The position numbers and the translations under genes are program-made. Below are positions 34,143-46,763 of a stretch of 64,000 bases of DNA, in pieces. This DNA is from Actinostola sp. cb2023 (lineage: Eukaryota > Cnidaria > Anthozoa > Actiniaria > Actinostolidae). Position 1 is the stretch's first letter. Each line of letters starts with the position of its first letter. Location: assembly GCA_033675265.1 (NCBI GenBank), contig JAUJYZ010000125.1:640501-704500 (forward strand), written 5' to 3'. The notes below the pieces were generated by a model. That model made no database searches. It saw nothing but the letters and a program-made list of their open reading frames with translations, and had not been told where the DNA came from.

Positions 34143-37100
34143 ATGGCGGCCGACTGGAAGAAAGATGAATGCTGCTCTGGTTCTGAGGAAAAGAAGTCTT
34201 CCAAGGAACCGACAATATTTGAAGCAGCACAAGTAGGGTAAGGAACTACGAATCTATCTATCTGTTAATGTTCAATGCCGTGTGTTATCTTGTTTTCTTG
34301 AAGCTCTTGCAATTTGGCCACATCAAATTGTAAACAGTTTTAAGCTTAACTTTGCTTACTTATATCTTATTGTTATAAGCTTACATTATACGTAAGCATT
34401 TCATTCAACAGCTACTGCTCAGAAATGCCATAAACATGACTGATAGTACTATATTTTCAAAAAGGAATAGTTCGTAAAATGGAAGGCAAAAACTCGAGTG
34501 TACTGTACAACATGGAAATGTTCTTATGTTATGTTATTGTGGTTCATAAAGTTAAACCTCATGAGGACTTTTTATAATGGATTTGGGTTAAGAACATATG
34601 TTTTACGATATCTAACAAAGCCTACAAGTCATCCTAACAGCCATTTTGATATTGTTATTTAAACAAATACAATGTATAAGTGAAAGGGATAGTTCTTGAA
34701 AATCATGTACTGAAAGCTATCCCAAATCTTGTTTCATGATGCCTGTCTTAAAATTTCCTGATAAAAAGATCCCATAAAATTTAAGAAATTTGACTCAGCT
34801 GGATAAATAATTGCAAGTTTCATTTGAATCTTTGCTTAAAGGAGAACTGAAGCCTAAATTTATCTTTAAATAAAAACAAAGAGAATGTTGTGTACATTCA
34901 TTTTCTAAATGAATTTCCAATTGTTTTTATTTTTATGGAGAAGAAACTTGAGTTTTAATTGTAAAAAGACATGGATTACTGCTGAATTGAGCGCGGTTCA
35001 CTTCAGTAATTATTCCCCATGTCTGACGTCACCTATCCCAAGGGAAAGTGCAATCACAATGTAGAGTAATTATAAGTACATTGTATTTTCTTGAACCCGA
35101 GAGAATGTTGTGAGTGGATTTTAATATTCCCCATGAACGACGTCACTAACAAAAAGATCTAAGCCGATGGTAAAACGGCAAAATGGCGGATGATATTCCA
35201 TATTTAGGCAATACCAAATCGAGCAGGGGACTGGGAATGAGTTTATTAAAATTAATGTAATTACGAAATTAAGTTCATGACATGAAAGAGCATATTGCAA
35301 TTAGCATATGTGCAAAGTTTGATGTGATTTGGGCGAATTCTGTCGGAATTATAAACTTTTGAAATTGGGTTGTCCCTCCAAAATTTTACAGTGAATGTAT
35401 GGTTTAGATGGACAACGTCAAAAAATTACAGAGTTTGTATGGGAAAATTGTCATCTTTGATGCCCTCTACCATCGTCAATATTAAGCCGAAGTTCACCAA
35501 ACTTTGCAGACTAACTAAGTTTGATCTGCTCTCTCAGAAAACAATGCCTAATTTTACTAGTATCAAATTGAATTAGTTTTACCGACTTGGTACCAGTCCC
35601 CTGCTCGTTTTGGTAATGGCTAATTATATTAACTTTCTTGAGAAAATAAATTTTGTCTTCAGTTCCCCTTTAAGGTGACTCCAACATAATTGCGAGTGCA
35701 TTCTGTGATTTTTTAAACTCACTCGTATCGCGTCAAAAACACTCGGATATTTCTGCATTTAACACATGTAATAACTCAAACATCATTTTTAAGTTGTGTG
35801 GCCTAAAAACTGACCATAAAAATAATGCTGCGCAGCTTGCAGTCGAGAGAATTTTTAAAAACCCGGCAGACAAAATTATGACAATCTATTTAACAAGAAT
35901 CTGAAGTTTCGTAGAAATCGTACGATTTTTGAGCGAACAGGAGGACAATATTATGAAAAACCACTGTTAGAAAATCGGCCCGTAATGGCAAACGCGACTG
36001 AAAAATAAAATTTTGAATACACCCTTAAACACGAAACCACGCTATAAAAGGGCCTGTGCCAGGCAGCTAACACCTTCAGTTGTCAGTCATCCATCGTACT
36101 GTCAAGAGCTCTGCAACGTAACAATGGGCGCGAAATTTAAATTCAAAAAATTGAATTTCAAATTGTTGACTTTCTTCATTCTTTTAATAACATCAAGAAC
36201 TCATTTTCAAAATCTTGTTGTTAGTTTTGAATGATCAGTTTTGAAAAGATTGATATTTAGCTCAGTTTTATCGAAGTCCAGTTGAATAATAATTATGAAC
36301 TTTGAGTCGTTCAATACGACATGAATACGAAGATGTTACTCCACCATTTCAAATTGATTCAACTGAGCTGGAAAGGTGTGAAATGAAGGCGGTCCAGTCC
36401 CTTTTATAGCGCGGTTTCGTGTTTAAAAGCCTAGATGTTTGAGTTATTACATGTGTTAAATGCAGAAATATCCGAGTGTTTTTGACGCGATACGAGCGAG
36501 TTAAAAATATTACAAAATGCACTCGCAATTATGTTGGAGTCACCTTATGGCACATGAAAGACAGTGTTTGACAGTCATGTGATCGAAGTTAATGAGATCC
36601 ATAACGTTTTACCAGCTGATTGATACCAAGCAATAATTTATCGTAAGTTAGTAATTAATTAATCATGATGAATGTATCAACCCTCAGAAATATCCAGACA
36701 TGCAGAAATCTTATCAGTCAACATGGCGTCAAGATTTTGAATGATCATGACGAAAAAGGCCACACCCCATTACACTGGGCATCACTTGGTGGTCAAATAG
36801 AAGTCATCAAGTTCTTTTTAAACTGTGGTGCCGATGTTCATCGCCAAAGCAAAGCAGATTATGGACCAAGTCCAATCCACTGGGCGTGCGTCGGTGGACA
36901 AATCATGGCAGTGGATTTGCTTTTACAAAATGGAGCTATAGTAGACTGTGCTGATAACAAGGGATGTACGCCACTGATAATTAGTGCTCAATATGGTAGA
37001 ACTATGCAAGCAGGGTATTTGATTGGGAAGGGAGCGAAGGTCTATTTGACTGATTGTGAGGGAGATAATGCTCTACACTGGGCTGCTTTTAAAGGTAATT

Positions 37101-40100
37101 GATTATTGATTTCTAGTTTAGTAATTAGCAGGATATGAATGTCTAAATTCATAGTATTTCAGTGAATGTAACTAATGTAAAATTTAGATGATCATAGTAA
37201 TGTCCATTTTTGGATGCTGTGAAAACAAGAACAATTAATATAATTAATATTATAAATATTGTGTTATGTTTTACTTGCAGGTCACAGTGAAACAGTTCAG
37301 CTTCTATTATATTCAGGATTTGATCCAAAACAAAAAGATAAATTCGGTCAGGTAGGATGTCAAAACTTTCCTCTCCTCTCCTCTCCTCTCCTCTCCTCTC
37401 CTCTTCTCTTCTCTCCTTCGCTTTGCTTCCCTTCCTTTTGTTTCCCATCCTTTCCTTCCCTTTCTATTCTCTTCTCTTCCTTTCCTCTGCTTTCTCTTAT
37501 TTCCTACTTTTGATTTTTTACATTCCTCATCTCATTCATTTTCATTACCACTTCCCATCCTACTTCCCCATTTAATCTTTCTCAACTTTTGACATTAAAG
37601 TATATTGCACATAGTTTATTTAGTCTTTGCTTCTTTAGACCCCACTACATTTAGCATGTCTGAGTGGAGACTTATTAACAGTGGAACATGTTGTGGATAT
37701 GGTAAGAGATTATAAATAATGTACTCAGAAATCCCATTGGAGGAATCATTGTAGTTTTCATTCTTCCTTTAGGATGTGGAAGTGAATCCTGTAGATGGTA
37801 ATGGGAAGACTCCAATAATGCTAGCTGTTGGCCGTGATCACCATGAAGTTATGCATTTCATGCAAAGCAAACTTAATAGATTTGTCAAGTGTAGCTTCAG
37901 GTCAGGATTACGTAAAAAGCTTATTCATCATCATCCAGCCTTCTAGGTTTATTGCTTTTAGTTAAGTACTAAGCAATGCCTAGATTACAAACACTAAAAC
38001 CATGCCACATTTTGAACTAAATAGTACTAACAAGATGCTCTATAAGCGTTCACTCGGCAGGCTTCAGCAATAAACAATGAGCCTTCTGTTTTCGGTTCCC
38101 TCAGTGGCACAGAGTGCATGCGCCTTGGTACCCCAGTTGGCGATTTGTGACCATAAGAAAAAGAAAGCCCATTTTTCAACTCAGCATGCCACAGGCAGCC
38201 CGCCAATTAAATAGCACTAATGATTAAACAATAGAAAACAATAGGAGTATCAGTATTTAGTACTAAATAGTACTATTTATTATTGATTATACAGTGTTTG
38301 TCTCTGACTTCTGTTTTTCTATATAGACGTTTGCGGCGCACGCTTGATGTCCTTGAGCGCTCTTATTTCTTAGTCCCATGACTATCTTTTTACACGGCTC
38401 AAAGAGAGAGCACTTTGTAGTTAATTTTAATTTTAGTGATTTTCATTCCGTGTTTAAATAAAGTTCATTCATTCATTCATTCATTCATTCATTCATTCAT
38501 TCATTCATTCATTCATTCATTCATTCATTCATTCATTCATTCATTCATTCATTCATTCATTCATTCATTCATTCATTCATTCATTCATTCATTCATTCAT
38601 TCATTCATTCATTCATTCATGGTCTTGTAGACTTCGGAAATTTGCATGCAATCGTTCCCTGTGTTGGTATCTTGGCCCGTGAACCATGTTTCAAGGAAAA
38701 GTCTCTGGTGGTAGTTTTTTTTCTCTGTCCATAATTGTAATGTTTTTAAAGTCAAAAGAATGTCCTGTTTCGTTGCTGTGCTGTGCTATTTTTGAGTTAG
38801 GGTGGTTGTGAGCAATGGCTCCTCTGTGCTCCGAAGTTCGTGTTTTCATTGATCTGCCTGTCTGGCCATAGTATACAAAATCACATTCTGAGCATTTGAT
38901 TTTGTATACTACCTGTATGTCAGTTTCACTGCTTGCATCTTTGCGATCTTTTGGTCGTGGAAAGAGATTGCACAGTTTGGTCAGAGGGCGGTAAGCAACA
39001 TCCAAGTTGTGTTGTTTCAAAACTCTGCTAATTTTCTCGGACACGCCTTTAGCGTAAGGAAGGACAACTTACAATAAATTGATATTTTTTGTTCCTCGAC
39101 GTCGTTGGTCATTGCACTGGAGTAACTGGAGGTCTGTTCTTTCTTTGATTTAATGCTTCTCTCACAGTTCTGTATGATCTTAGGAGGGTAATTGTTTGCA
39201 GTCAGCACACTTTTTACGTTGCCTTCTTCTGTTGATGGTATGTTGTTAGCGCGTTGAAGTAGTGTGTTGACGACAGACAATTTGTGTGCAGTAGGATGAT
39301 GAGAGTTGAAATCAAGGTATCTGTCCGTGTGTGTTGGTTTTCGGTATATGTTAACTGTGATGTGTCCTTCCTTTGAGCGTGAGGTGGTGGTGTCCAGGAA
39401 AGAGAGTCCAGATTCGGTTTCTTCTTCAATGGTGAATTGGATGTGTTTATTGATTGAGTTCAAATGCTGGTGAAAAGTTTTGATGTTGTTTTTCTTTAGA
39501 CAGCAGTGACTATCATCAACATACCTATACCACCATTTCGGAGGATTCATCGCTGTATAGATGGCCAGTTCTTCAATTTTCTTCATAACCAAATTGGCTA
39601 GAAGCGCGCTAATGGGAGACCCCATAGGACAACCAAATATTTGTTGGTAATGAAAGCCTTCGTGTAGAAAATAACAGTGGTTGAGTACATCATTTCATAA
39701 ACTTTATTAACGTGTCAGACTTCTAGCATACCACAAGTGGTACAAACTCCATTAACCTCATGATTTTTTTAATGGGGAGGTTGGTGCGTGTGGCTAATGT
39801 ACTGTCTTGGTCTAGCCGCTCTTTAGTGATGCTTAAGGCCAAATTAACAGGAATGGATGTAAACAACGATATGACATCAAATGACACCATGATTTCATCT
39901 TCATCAATCGTCCAAACATTCATCTTGTGGGCGAACTCTGCGCTGTTTTTGACTGTGTAATTGTTGTTTAACGTCTATATAATTATTTATATTGTTTAAC
40001 ATCTATATATAGAAAAACAGAAGTCAGAGACAAACACTGTATAATCAATAATGTATCATAAACCTGACTGCAACTTCAAGATATATAGTACTATTTATGT

Positions 40101-41406
40101 TGTATGGTTTCAGTATTTATGCTCTATCTTTTTTATAATTTTGTTGTTGATTTTCTAGGGATATTATATTTGGACCTCCTGGTCGGTCAAGAGGAGCCAT
40201 GTTGTTTTTTCTGGGTAATTTATTCCTCTGGGGATATCCCATGTACTTTTATGATGTAAGTTTATGGACCGTAACTTCTTTCTAGTTTATCTTGATCAAT
40301 AACATCATTACCACCAGTGACCTTAATTACCAATATTGCCAATTTTCTTCTGACATATGTATATCAACAATACAAATGTAAGACTGCCGGTACTTGCTCT
40401 CGTTTTCTATGAGTCAAATAGTCAGCTTGGCGCTACGCTCCTCATTGACTATTTGACTCATAGAAAACTTGAACTCATAGTCTAATGATTAGGGACCCTT
40501 TAGGACCAGGACGATGACGTCGAGGACGACGAAGTTCGGATAAAGTATTTTGTTGTTTATTCTTTTCATAATTGTTTCATTTTCCATGTTTTCACTAAAT
40601 TTGTGCCGCCTTTCACGAATGACATCGTCTTTTTGTGGTCCAGTTGACTGAAAACAACTGTCTGCACAAATAACGAACTGACGTTCTCGTTCTCTTTGCA
40701 TTGTCAAACATAGGCAAACTCAACACATGAAGTTAAGACCAAATCGAGCTCATTTCATGCATTCTAACAAGAAGTTATTGAATGTTGTTATTAGCGATAT
40801 TGTTTCTCTGACGTCGTCGTCATCCATTCCGTCCTCAATGCTAAAGGTCCCTATTGTTTTAGTAGAAACCAACAATTACTAGTATACTACCTTCGATTTA
40901 TTACCAATATTTATTGATTTTTCGCTTTTTTGTCTGGTCAAAACGCCCGCTTTTTTGCTACTCACTATCTATCACACAATAGATAGTGAGTATGTTAGCC
41001 AATCAGATTGCAGGATTCGTGATAGTATGCTAGTTGCTTTCTACTAATAAATATTATTAAATGTCTATCATCATCATTATCACCATATCACTGTCATCGT
41101 CATCATCTTCATCAACTTTAGCATTATATTGCCTACATGCATCATCATCATTATCATCAAGCTATGTATTTACAATCTGTATTTACACATTCACTTCAAT
41201 CATCATCACCATCATTAAGAGTCATTTTCGTATGAGTGGGAAACCTATGGCATGGAGTTACAGTCACGGTATGGAATAGAAGACATTGTATTCAACCAAT
41301 TACAGCGAGTAAAATCATCGCTCAACCAATCAGAATACTTGGATGATGGAGTGTTATGGTCACGGTACGGCACGTACTTCCCACTCATACGAAAACAACT
41401 CTATTG

Positions 41407-41439
<33 letters not shown>

Positions 41440-43885
41440 CCATTGTCATGATTTGACAATTACTGGTACTATAAATGTTCTTCTCTGTTTAAAGGCTCTT
41501 CCAATGACATGGGAATCACATCATGGTGTACACATAGTATTTTTAATTCTCAATGTTTTTATGTGGGTGTGTCTCTACTTTGCCAATTCAAAGGATCCTG
41601 GGTTTTTGAAATGCAACACAGATGATTATGACATGTCTTTAAGACAGGTATGACAGCAATATATTGATCAAATCCTCTCCAATATAGTAATGCTCTCCAT
41701 AAGACCACCATTGTCTCTTTCGTACATGATCAAACAACACCAAAATAGTACCATATATCAGTAGCCCAAGGAAGAGTAGAGCTACAATAATTATTATTAG
41801 GTGTAGTTCCCATATTTATTTCAAAAAATAAATTTTGCTATGGTGTACATAGGTTATATTTAAGATAGTGCCCTATGAAAGCAAGTTATATGAATGCACA
41901 GTATTCACCCTAAGGGTCTCCACTCTACAACTGTAGGTACTCATAAATGCATAGTATTCACCCTAAGGGTCTCCCCTGTACATATGAATGCACAGTACGC
42001 CCCTCTAGGTATGTATGCATGCACAATCTTCACCCTAAGGGTCTCCCCTCTAGGTACATATGAATGCACAGTACTCCCCTCTAGGTATGTATGAATGCAC
42101 AATATTCACCCTAAGGGTCTCCCCTCTAGGTACATATGAATGCACAGTACTCCCCTCTAGGTATGTATGAATGCACAATATTCACCCTAAGGGTCTCCCC
42201 TCTAGGTACATATGAATGCACAGTACTCCCCTCTAGGTATGTATGAATGCATAGTATTCACCCTAAGGGTCTCCCCTCTAGGTACATATGAATGCACAGT
42301 ACTCCCCTCTAGGTATGTATGCATGCACAATATTCACCCTAAGGGTCTCCCCTCTAGGTACATATGAATGCACAGTACTCCCCTCTAGGTATGTATGCAT
42401 GCACAATATTCACCCTAAGGGTCTCCCCTCTAGGTACTCATGAATGCATGTAGTACTCCCCTCTAGGTATGTATGAATGCACAATATTCACCCTAAGGGT
42501 CTCCCCTCTAGGTACATATGAATGCATGTAGTACTCCCCTCTAGGTATGTATGAATGCACAATATTCACCCTAAGGGTCTCCCCTCTAGGTACATATGAA
42601 TGCACAGTACTCCCTTCTAGGTATGTATGAATGCACAATATTCACCCTAAGGGTCTCCCCTCTAGGTACATATGAATGCACAGTACTCCCCTCTAGGTAT
42701 GTATGAATGCACAATATTCACCCTAAGGGTCTCCCCTCTAGGTACTCATGAATGCACAGTATTCATCCTTAGCCTCTCCCCTCTAGGTACCATATTTTGA
42801 CGAGTGGCAAGCAAAGACAGGACAGAATCCTTTGGAGCATCTTTGTCATACTTGTCGACTAGTGCGACCTCTTCGTGCTAAACACTGTAGGATATGTAAT
42901 CGCTGTGTGCAGCATTTTGATCATCACTGTCCTTATATTAACAACTGCGTAGGGCTACACAATAGGTAAGGAACACATTGTCAATTGATATTGGTGTTTC
43001 TGTCTGTCTGTCTGTCTATCTGTCTGTCTATTTGTCTGTCTATCTGCCTCACTCAGCCTATCTGTCTCTCTGTCTGTCTATCTGTCTATCTATATGTGTG
43101 TCTGTCTATCTCTGTCTATAGACAAATTCATTCTGTGTGTCTGTCTGTCTATCTTACTGTCTGTCTATCTGTCTGTCTATCTGTCTATCTATCTGCTTCA
43201 CTCGGTCTATCTGTCTGTCTATCTGTCTATCTGCCTCACTCACTCAGTCTATCTGTCTGTCTTGTCTATCTGTCTGTCTATCTGCCTGTCTGTCTGTCTA
43301 TCATTCTATCTGTCAGTCTTATTGAACAATTAATTTTATTTAGACTTTCCCACCCAGTTTCCACCTATTCCAACTATCCTCTCTTCCCATATACCAATGT
43401 GTGATAACAATGTTCCTTGTTTTCTCTCTTGTAGGGCTGCATTTTTCTTGTTTACTGTTTGTGTAAACATCTGCTCAGTCATCTCACTCTATTTCGCTGT
43501 CACCATGTTAAGGATATATGGCTTTAGCTTCTTGTACGTCGTAGGCTTTATAGAGTTTACCGTTGTGAATCTACTCATGCTGGCACTAGTTCTATTCCAG
43601 GTAAGGATTCTTTTACCACTTTAGTACCAAATTCACTAAACTGAATCAATTGTCGATAATCACGTGATCATTTCGGCCGCCCGAAAAACTTACATGAGCA
43701 ATTCGAATAATAAAATGAGTCGACCCTTATGTTTAGACTGTCAACAGTTTAGTGTCAGAATTCGGTGATGATGCCACTATTGAGAGTGTTATCCCGGTAC
43801 TTTTTTGGGGTAAAAACTTATCTGTTGCCACACCCACAGGGGTACCTTTTATGGGTTATTTTCAAAATTCCCACCACTCCTTATG

Positions 43886-43958
<73 letters not shown>

Positions 43959-44228
43959 CAAATTACAATGAAAAAAGCAAAAACGATCAAAAATGTTTAT
44001 TGGTTTGTTGACAGATAAACTAACCTGTTTTTGTTTTTACAGGCTCATCAAATCACTAAAAACATTACCACGAATGAGAGAATGAATCGTAGGCGATACA
44101 GGTACCTCATTGGACCTTCAGGGCTCTTCTCCAATCCTTTTGACCGTGGAACAATTAAAAACTGCTTGGAATACTTTCACTGGACAGATGTACCAAGTAC
44201 CAAACAAAATCTAATGTATAATGTATGA
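34143..44228 (+). CDS. Ankyrin-repeat DHHC palmitoyltransferase (ZDHHC13/17-like), 10 exons
   Basis: Transfers palmitate from acyl-CoA to protein cysteines at Golgi or vesicle membranes. Exons: 34143-34237, 36688-37094, 37281-37351, 37639-37701, 37773-37900, 40159-40255, 41495-41647, 42787-42965, 43435-43600, 44043-44228. All are GT-AG and join to 1545 nt (514 aa). Ankyrin repeats span roughly residues 35-250 ([20 protein letters not shown] and similar). Two transmembrane helices follow (exons 6 and 7) with the family DPG motif (SKDPGF). The cysteine-rich domain in exon 8 has D383-H384-H385-C386, C386 being catalytic, with YINN in place of the usual WVNN/WVGN. Two further helices (exon 9) and TTNE, the TTxE motif, in exon 10 complete it. 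Human ZDHHC17 has two extra helices before the DHHC domain, so orthology is not certain. Confidence 0.93.
34838..35673. mobile_element. 835-bp TIR element with TTAA flanks (DHHC intron 1)
   Basis: Left TTAAAGGAGAACTGAAG and right inverse CTTCAGTTCCCCTTTAA, each bordering AAATTTAT. TTAA lies at both edges, as in piggyBac-type insertions. No transposase. Confidence 0.8.
35674..36547. mobile_element. 870-bp element with ~115-bp TIRs (DHHC intron 1)
   Basis: Starts AGGTGACTCCAACATAATTG and ends with the inverse; the arms extend through TTTAACACATGTAATAACTC. A second nested inverse pair (CGAAACCACGCTATAAAAGG and inverse) lies inside near 36035 and 36405. It abuts the preceding element. Confidence 0.85.
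37370..37410. repeat. (CTCTC)n tract
   Basis: Pyrimidine-only microsatellite just after DHHC exon 3; the reverse strand ORF of EERRGEER residues is an artefact. Confidence 0.9.
38464..38619. repeat. (ATTC)n microsatellite, ~39 units
   Basis: Nearly perfect tetranucleotide run directly 3' of the Penelope-like coding sequence (as TGAA on the coding strand), suggesting it grew from the element's 3' tail. Confidence 0.97.
38691..39923 (-). pseudogene. Penelope-like reverse transcriptase with GIY-YIG domain, frameshifted
   Basis: Penelope-like retroelements encode an RT fused to a GIY-YIG endonuclease. Minus strand order: RT motif A ([14 protein letters not shown]) in 39923-39723; a frameshift; motif B ([16 protein letters not shown]) and motif C (WYRYVDDSH) in ~39690-39017; another frameshift near 39045. 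Then [14 protein letters not shown] linker sequence (here [10 protein letters not shown]) and the GIY-YIG core [20 protein letters not shown] with RTSEHRGAI. The N-terminal part of RT before motif A is missing. The frameshifts make it inactive as it stands. Confidence 0.85.
40401..40467. repeat. Small palindrome
   Basis: TTTTCTATGAGTCAAATAGTCA is inverted around a GCTACGCTCC centre in DHHC intron 6 (arm shown in part). Confidence 0.8.
40489..40858. mobile_element. TIR element (DHHC intron 6)
   Basis: Left TAGGGACCCTTTAGGACCAG and GACGATGACGTC are inverted at 40810-40858 (GACGTCGTCGTCATCC, AAAGGTCCCTA). Confidence 0.75.
41216..41403. mobile_element. MITE family A, copy 3 (DHHC intron 6)
   Basis: Ends AGAGTCATTTTCGTATGAGT and inverse, with TTCAACCAATTACAGCG and CTCAACCAATCAGAATAC inside, as in copy 1. 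A CAT microsatellite (41407-41440) follows. Confidence 0.9.
41885..42786. repeat. ~76-bp tandem array containing splice-site-like motifs (DHHC intron 7)
   Basis: The regular part repeats a 31+45-bp pair; both halves end CCCCTCTAGGT, and one half contains TATTCACCCTAAGGGTCT. About twenty CTCTAGGTA words occur. The last CCCCTCTAG (to 42786) is the acceptor used by exon 8, so the array has grown from, or into, the 3' splice site of this intron. Confidence 0.9.
43000..43320. repeat. (CTGT/CTAT)n repeat (DHHC intron 8)
   Basis: Tetranucleotide array with interruptions; the [13 protein letters not shown] ORFs across it are artefacts. Confidence 0.95.
43889..43957. repeat. (GA)n microsatellite
   Basis: About 34 perfect GA units in DHHC intron 9. 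Confidence 0.97.
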
Positions 44229-44366
44229 TGACCATTAATACTGTTAAACCAATGCAAACTAATACACATCTGACATGTATAGGTCAATAACTATGGAGTA
44301 ATACTCAATGAAAACAATAGTTTTAATATAACTACATTCTGTGTTTTACCCTGTGTAGCAGGCCCA

Positions 44367-44575
44367 GGGGACGGGGGTTACTCGTCATAATTTAGGTCAG
44401 GGTGTGCTGCCCAGACCTCTTAACCCTAACCTTGTTTCAAAGCAAAAATGTCAATTTTCATACCCTGTTTCAGTGCTAGAAGGCTTGAAAAACTGACCCT
44501 TTCGGGTGGCACATACCCATACCACTTATATATGGATCAAGGGAAGAATGTACATGTAGGTCTATGGGGGAGGGG
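44367..44575. mobile_element. GGTACTC-family fragment
   Basis: GGGGGTTACTCGTCATAATT, CATACCCTGTTTCAGTG and GGCACATACCCATACC match the copy at 56495-56800. Confidence 0.7.
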
Positions 44576-44885
44576 TGGGTGGAAACGAAGATGACAATAA
44601 TTGTGAGAAACAAGTACCAATTTCACACCATAGGCGAGCATGTTACTAACTTCTCATAGACTAATTTATTATATCAGTTATAAAATCATTGAAATGATGA
44701 ATGATGGTAATTTGACTTGTCATCAGCATCATACAATACCAGTAATACTGCTGTCTGATTCTGAATTGCACCAGGACTAAGGATATATTATCACTGTACA
44801 AATAACTTAAAACAGAGGTTCCTTGCTTGAGAGACGAGCAATGCAACATAAATTTATTAGAGATGAAATGTAGAAGCTGCATTTT

Positions 44886-45440
44886 TAAGGTCTGTCTGTC
44901 TGTCTGTGTGCTTGTCTGTCTGTTTGACCATCTGTCTGCCCATCTGTCTGTCTGTCAGTCACTCTGTCTGGTCTGTCTATCCGTCTGTCTCACTCTGGTC
45001 TGCCTGTCTGTTCTATGTCTGTCTGGTCTGTCTGTTCTATCTGTCTGTCTGTCTGTTCTATGTCTGTCTGGTCTGTCTGTTCTATGTCTGTCTGTTCTAT
45101 CTGTCAGTCTGTCTGTTCTATGTCTGTCTGTTCTGTCTGTCTGTCTGTTCTATCTGTCTGGTCTGTCTGATCTGTCTGTCTGTTCTATCTGTCTGTCTGT
45201 CTGTTCTATGTCTGTCTGTCTGTTCTATGTCTGTCTGTCTGTTCTATCTGTCTGTCTGTTCTATGTCTGTCTGGTCTGTCTGTCTGTCTGTTCTGTCTGT
45301 CTGGTCTGTCTGTTCTATGTCTGTCTGGTCTGTCTGGTCTGTCTGTTCTATGTCTGTCTGGTCTGTCTGTTCTATCTGTCTGGTCTGTCTGATCTGTCTG
45401 TCTGGTCTGTCTGTCTGGTCTATGTCTGTCTGGTCTGTCA
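44886..45440. repeat. GTCTGTCTG-TTCTAT minisatellite
   Basis: Irregular 8-28-bp units of GTCTGTCTG with GGTCTG and TTCTAT spacers. ORFs on both strands are artefacts. Confidence 0.95.
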
Positions 45441-46763
45441 ATTCAAGCCTACTACGTTTCCATGTACCTTTCTAGTCTCTGTCTGGTCTTTCCCCCCGTT
45501 ACATTCTCAGTATAAAGAATATAGAGAAAAACACGTTTTGTATGTATGAGTAATTGATATCCAATGATTGTAGAAGCTAGTGAATGAATAAGAATATTTT
45601 AGTACCGTATGGCATGAAATAGGAATTAAAAATAACTCTAGATTATTTTTTAAATGTTGCTGGTGTAGAAAGTAATTATTTTGGGAAAGTGGAGTTACCT
45701 CATTACAGATTAAAAGAGAATTCAAATTATTAAACTATATCAGAAGCGGGCAAAAGCACTGGGAAAAGAAAAGAATGAACAAAAGACAAAAAAATAAAAA
45801 AAATAAAAGAAAGCAATTTATTCGCAATTCACACATGCAAAAGGGCACATTTTCCCACGTTTATTGTTTAACTTTCCAGTGAATTACGGTTTTCCGTCAG
45901 ACGCAACACAAGACATTTTAACGGCTTGACTATACCCTGCCATACCCAGGACAGTGGCGAATTTGGAGGGAGGATATCGCTGGCGTCTCTATCGATCACC
46001 ATTCTCTCTGGAAGATTTTTATCATTTACCAACGTATGTTACCCAAAGAGAGCCACAACGTCACCATAATCATGGGGGGACTGAGCTCCTCGTTTAAACC
46101 CTTCCCATGCATGTCATTGTCCTAGACCCACCCCTATATCCCGAGTACATGCCATTAATTCTTTCCTAAAGCATTTAGCGTGGCGACCTTGTGTATGGGT
46201 GAAAGGATAACACGGTGAAGAATTTGAACTTAAAAACTGAATGTAATCAAGCATGAGTACGTGTAGCATGTGGCCACACAGTTCGTCTCACCTGCGCTCT
46301 ACTCCAACGCCTCTAACCGTATACACATCTGATCACCAGTTGCCAATAACTTCTCCCTATTTCTAAAACCACTATAAAATTGAGCTACAAAATAAACCAA
46401 AACTTTAAAGAGAGTCTGGCTGTTAGAGGTTTGAAGCTTTTTAGGTTTGTTTGCGAGGAAAATTGAGTTCGTACAATGTAGAAGTTGGTGACCGAAATGC
46501 GAAGCCCCACTTCTGGGGACCTGTCTAGAGTATCTCCATATGCCTGAGTAACTGTCAAAGGTTATAAACACTGCTATCATCGATCAAGGCAAGCGTTAAG
46601 CCATGAAGAAGTTGACGTGAAGAGAACAGTAAACTCCTCACAGAAAACGGCCAATGTTTAGTCTGCTGATCTTCTCAATCTTCAGTCGAGGATTCTGTTT
46701 TTGGAAAATGTGAGCACACATCCACGAGGCGGGCTGACTTGAAACCCTCTTCGATGATGAGAG

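Larger units (their letters stand above)
38281..40050 (-). mobile_element. Penelope-like element (truncated, in DHHC intron 5)
   Basis: About 48 bp at 38281-38328 (GATTATACAGTGTTTGTCTC...) is inverted at 40004-40050, bracketing the coding remnant at 38691-39923 and a long ATTC microsatellite. Inverted or rearranged terminal copies are a known feature of Penelope-like elements. It is antisense to the host gene. Confidence 0.75.
44229..46763. other. Intergenic, no gene seen
   Basis: Contains a GGTACTC-family fragment (44367-44575), a long GTCTGTCT array (44886-45440) and otherwise unremarkable sequence. The ORF at 46580-46299 (-) has no recognised domain or splice support. Confidence 0.6.

Noticed and set aside
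36013..36234. 73-aa ORF in DHHC intron 1
   Set aside because: It lies inside the TIR element and has no recognisable features.
41885..42786. CRISPR-like regular array
   Set aside because: Units are contiguous near-identical tandem repeats in a eukaryotic intron with no variable spacers.
42985..45549. Long Cys/Leu/Ser-rich ORFs
   Set aside because: They are CTGT/CTAT and GTCTG microsatellites read in open frames.
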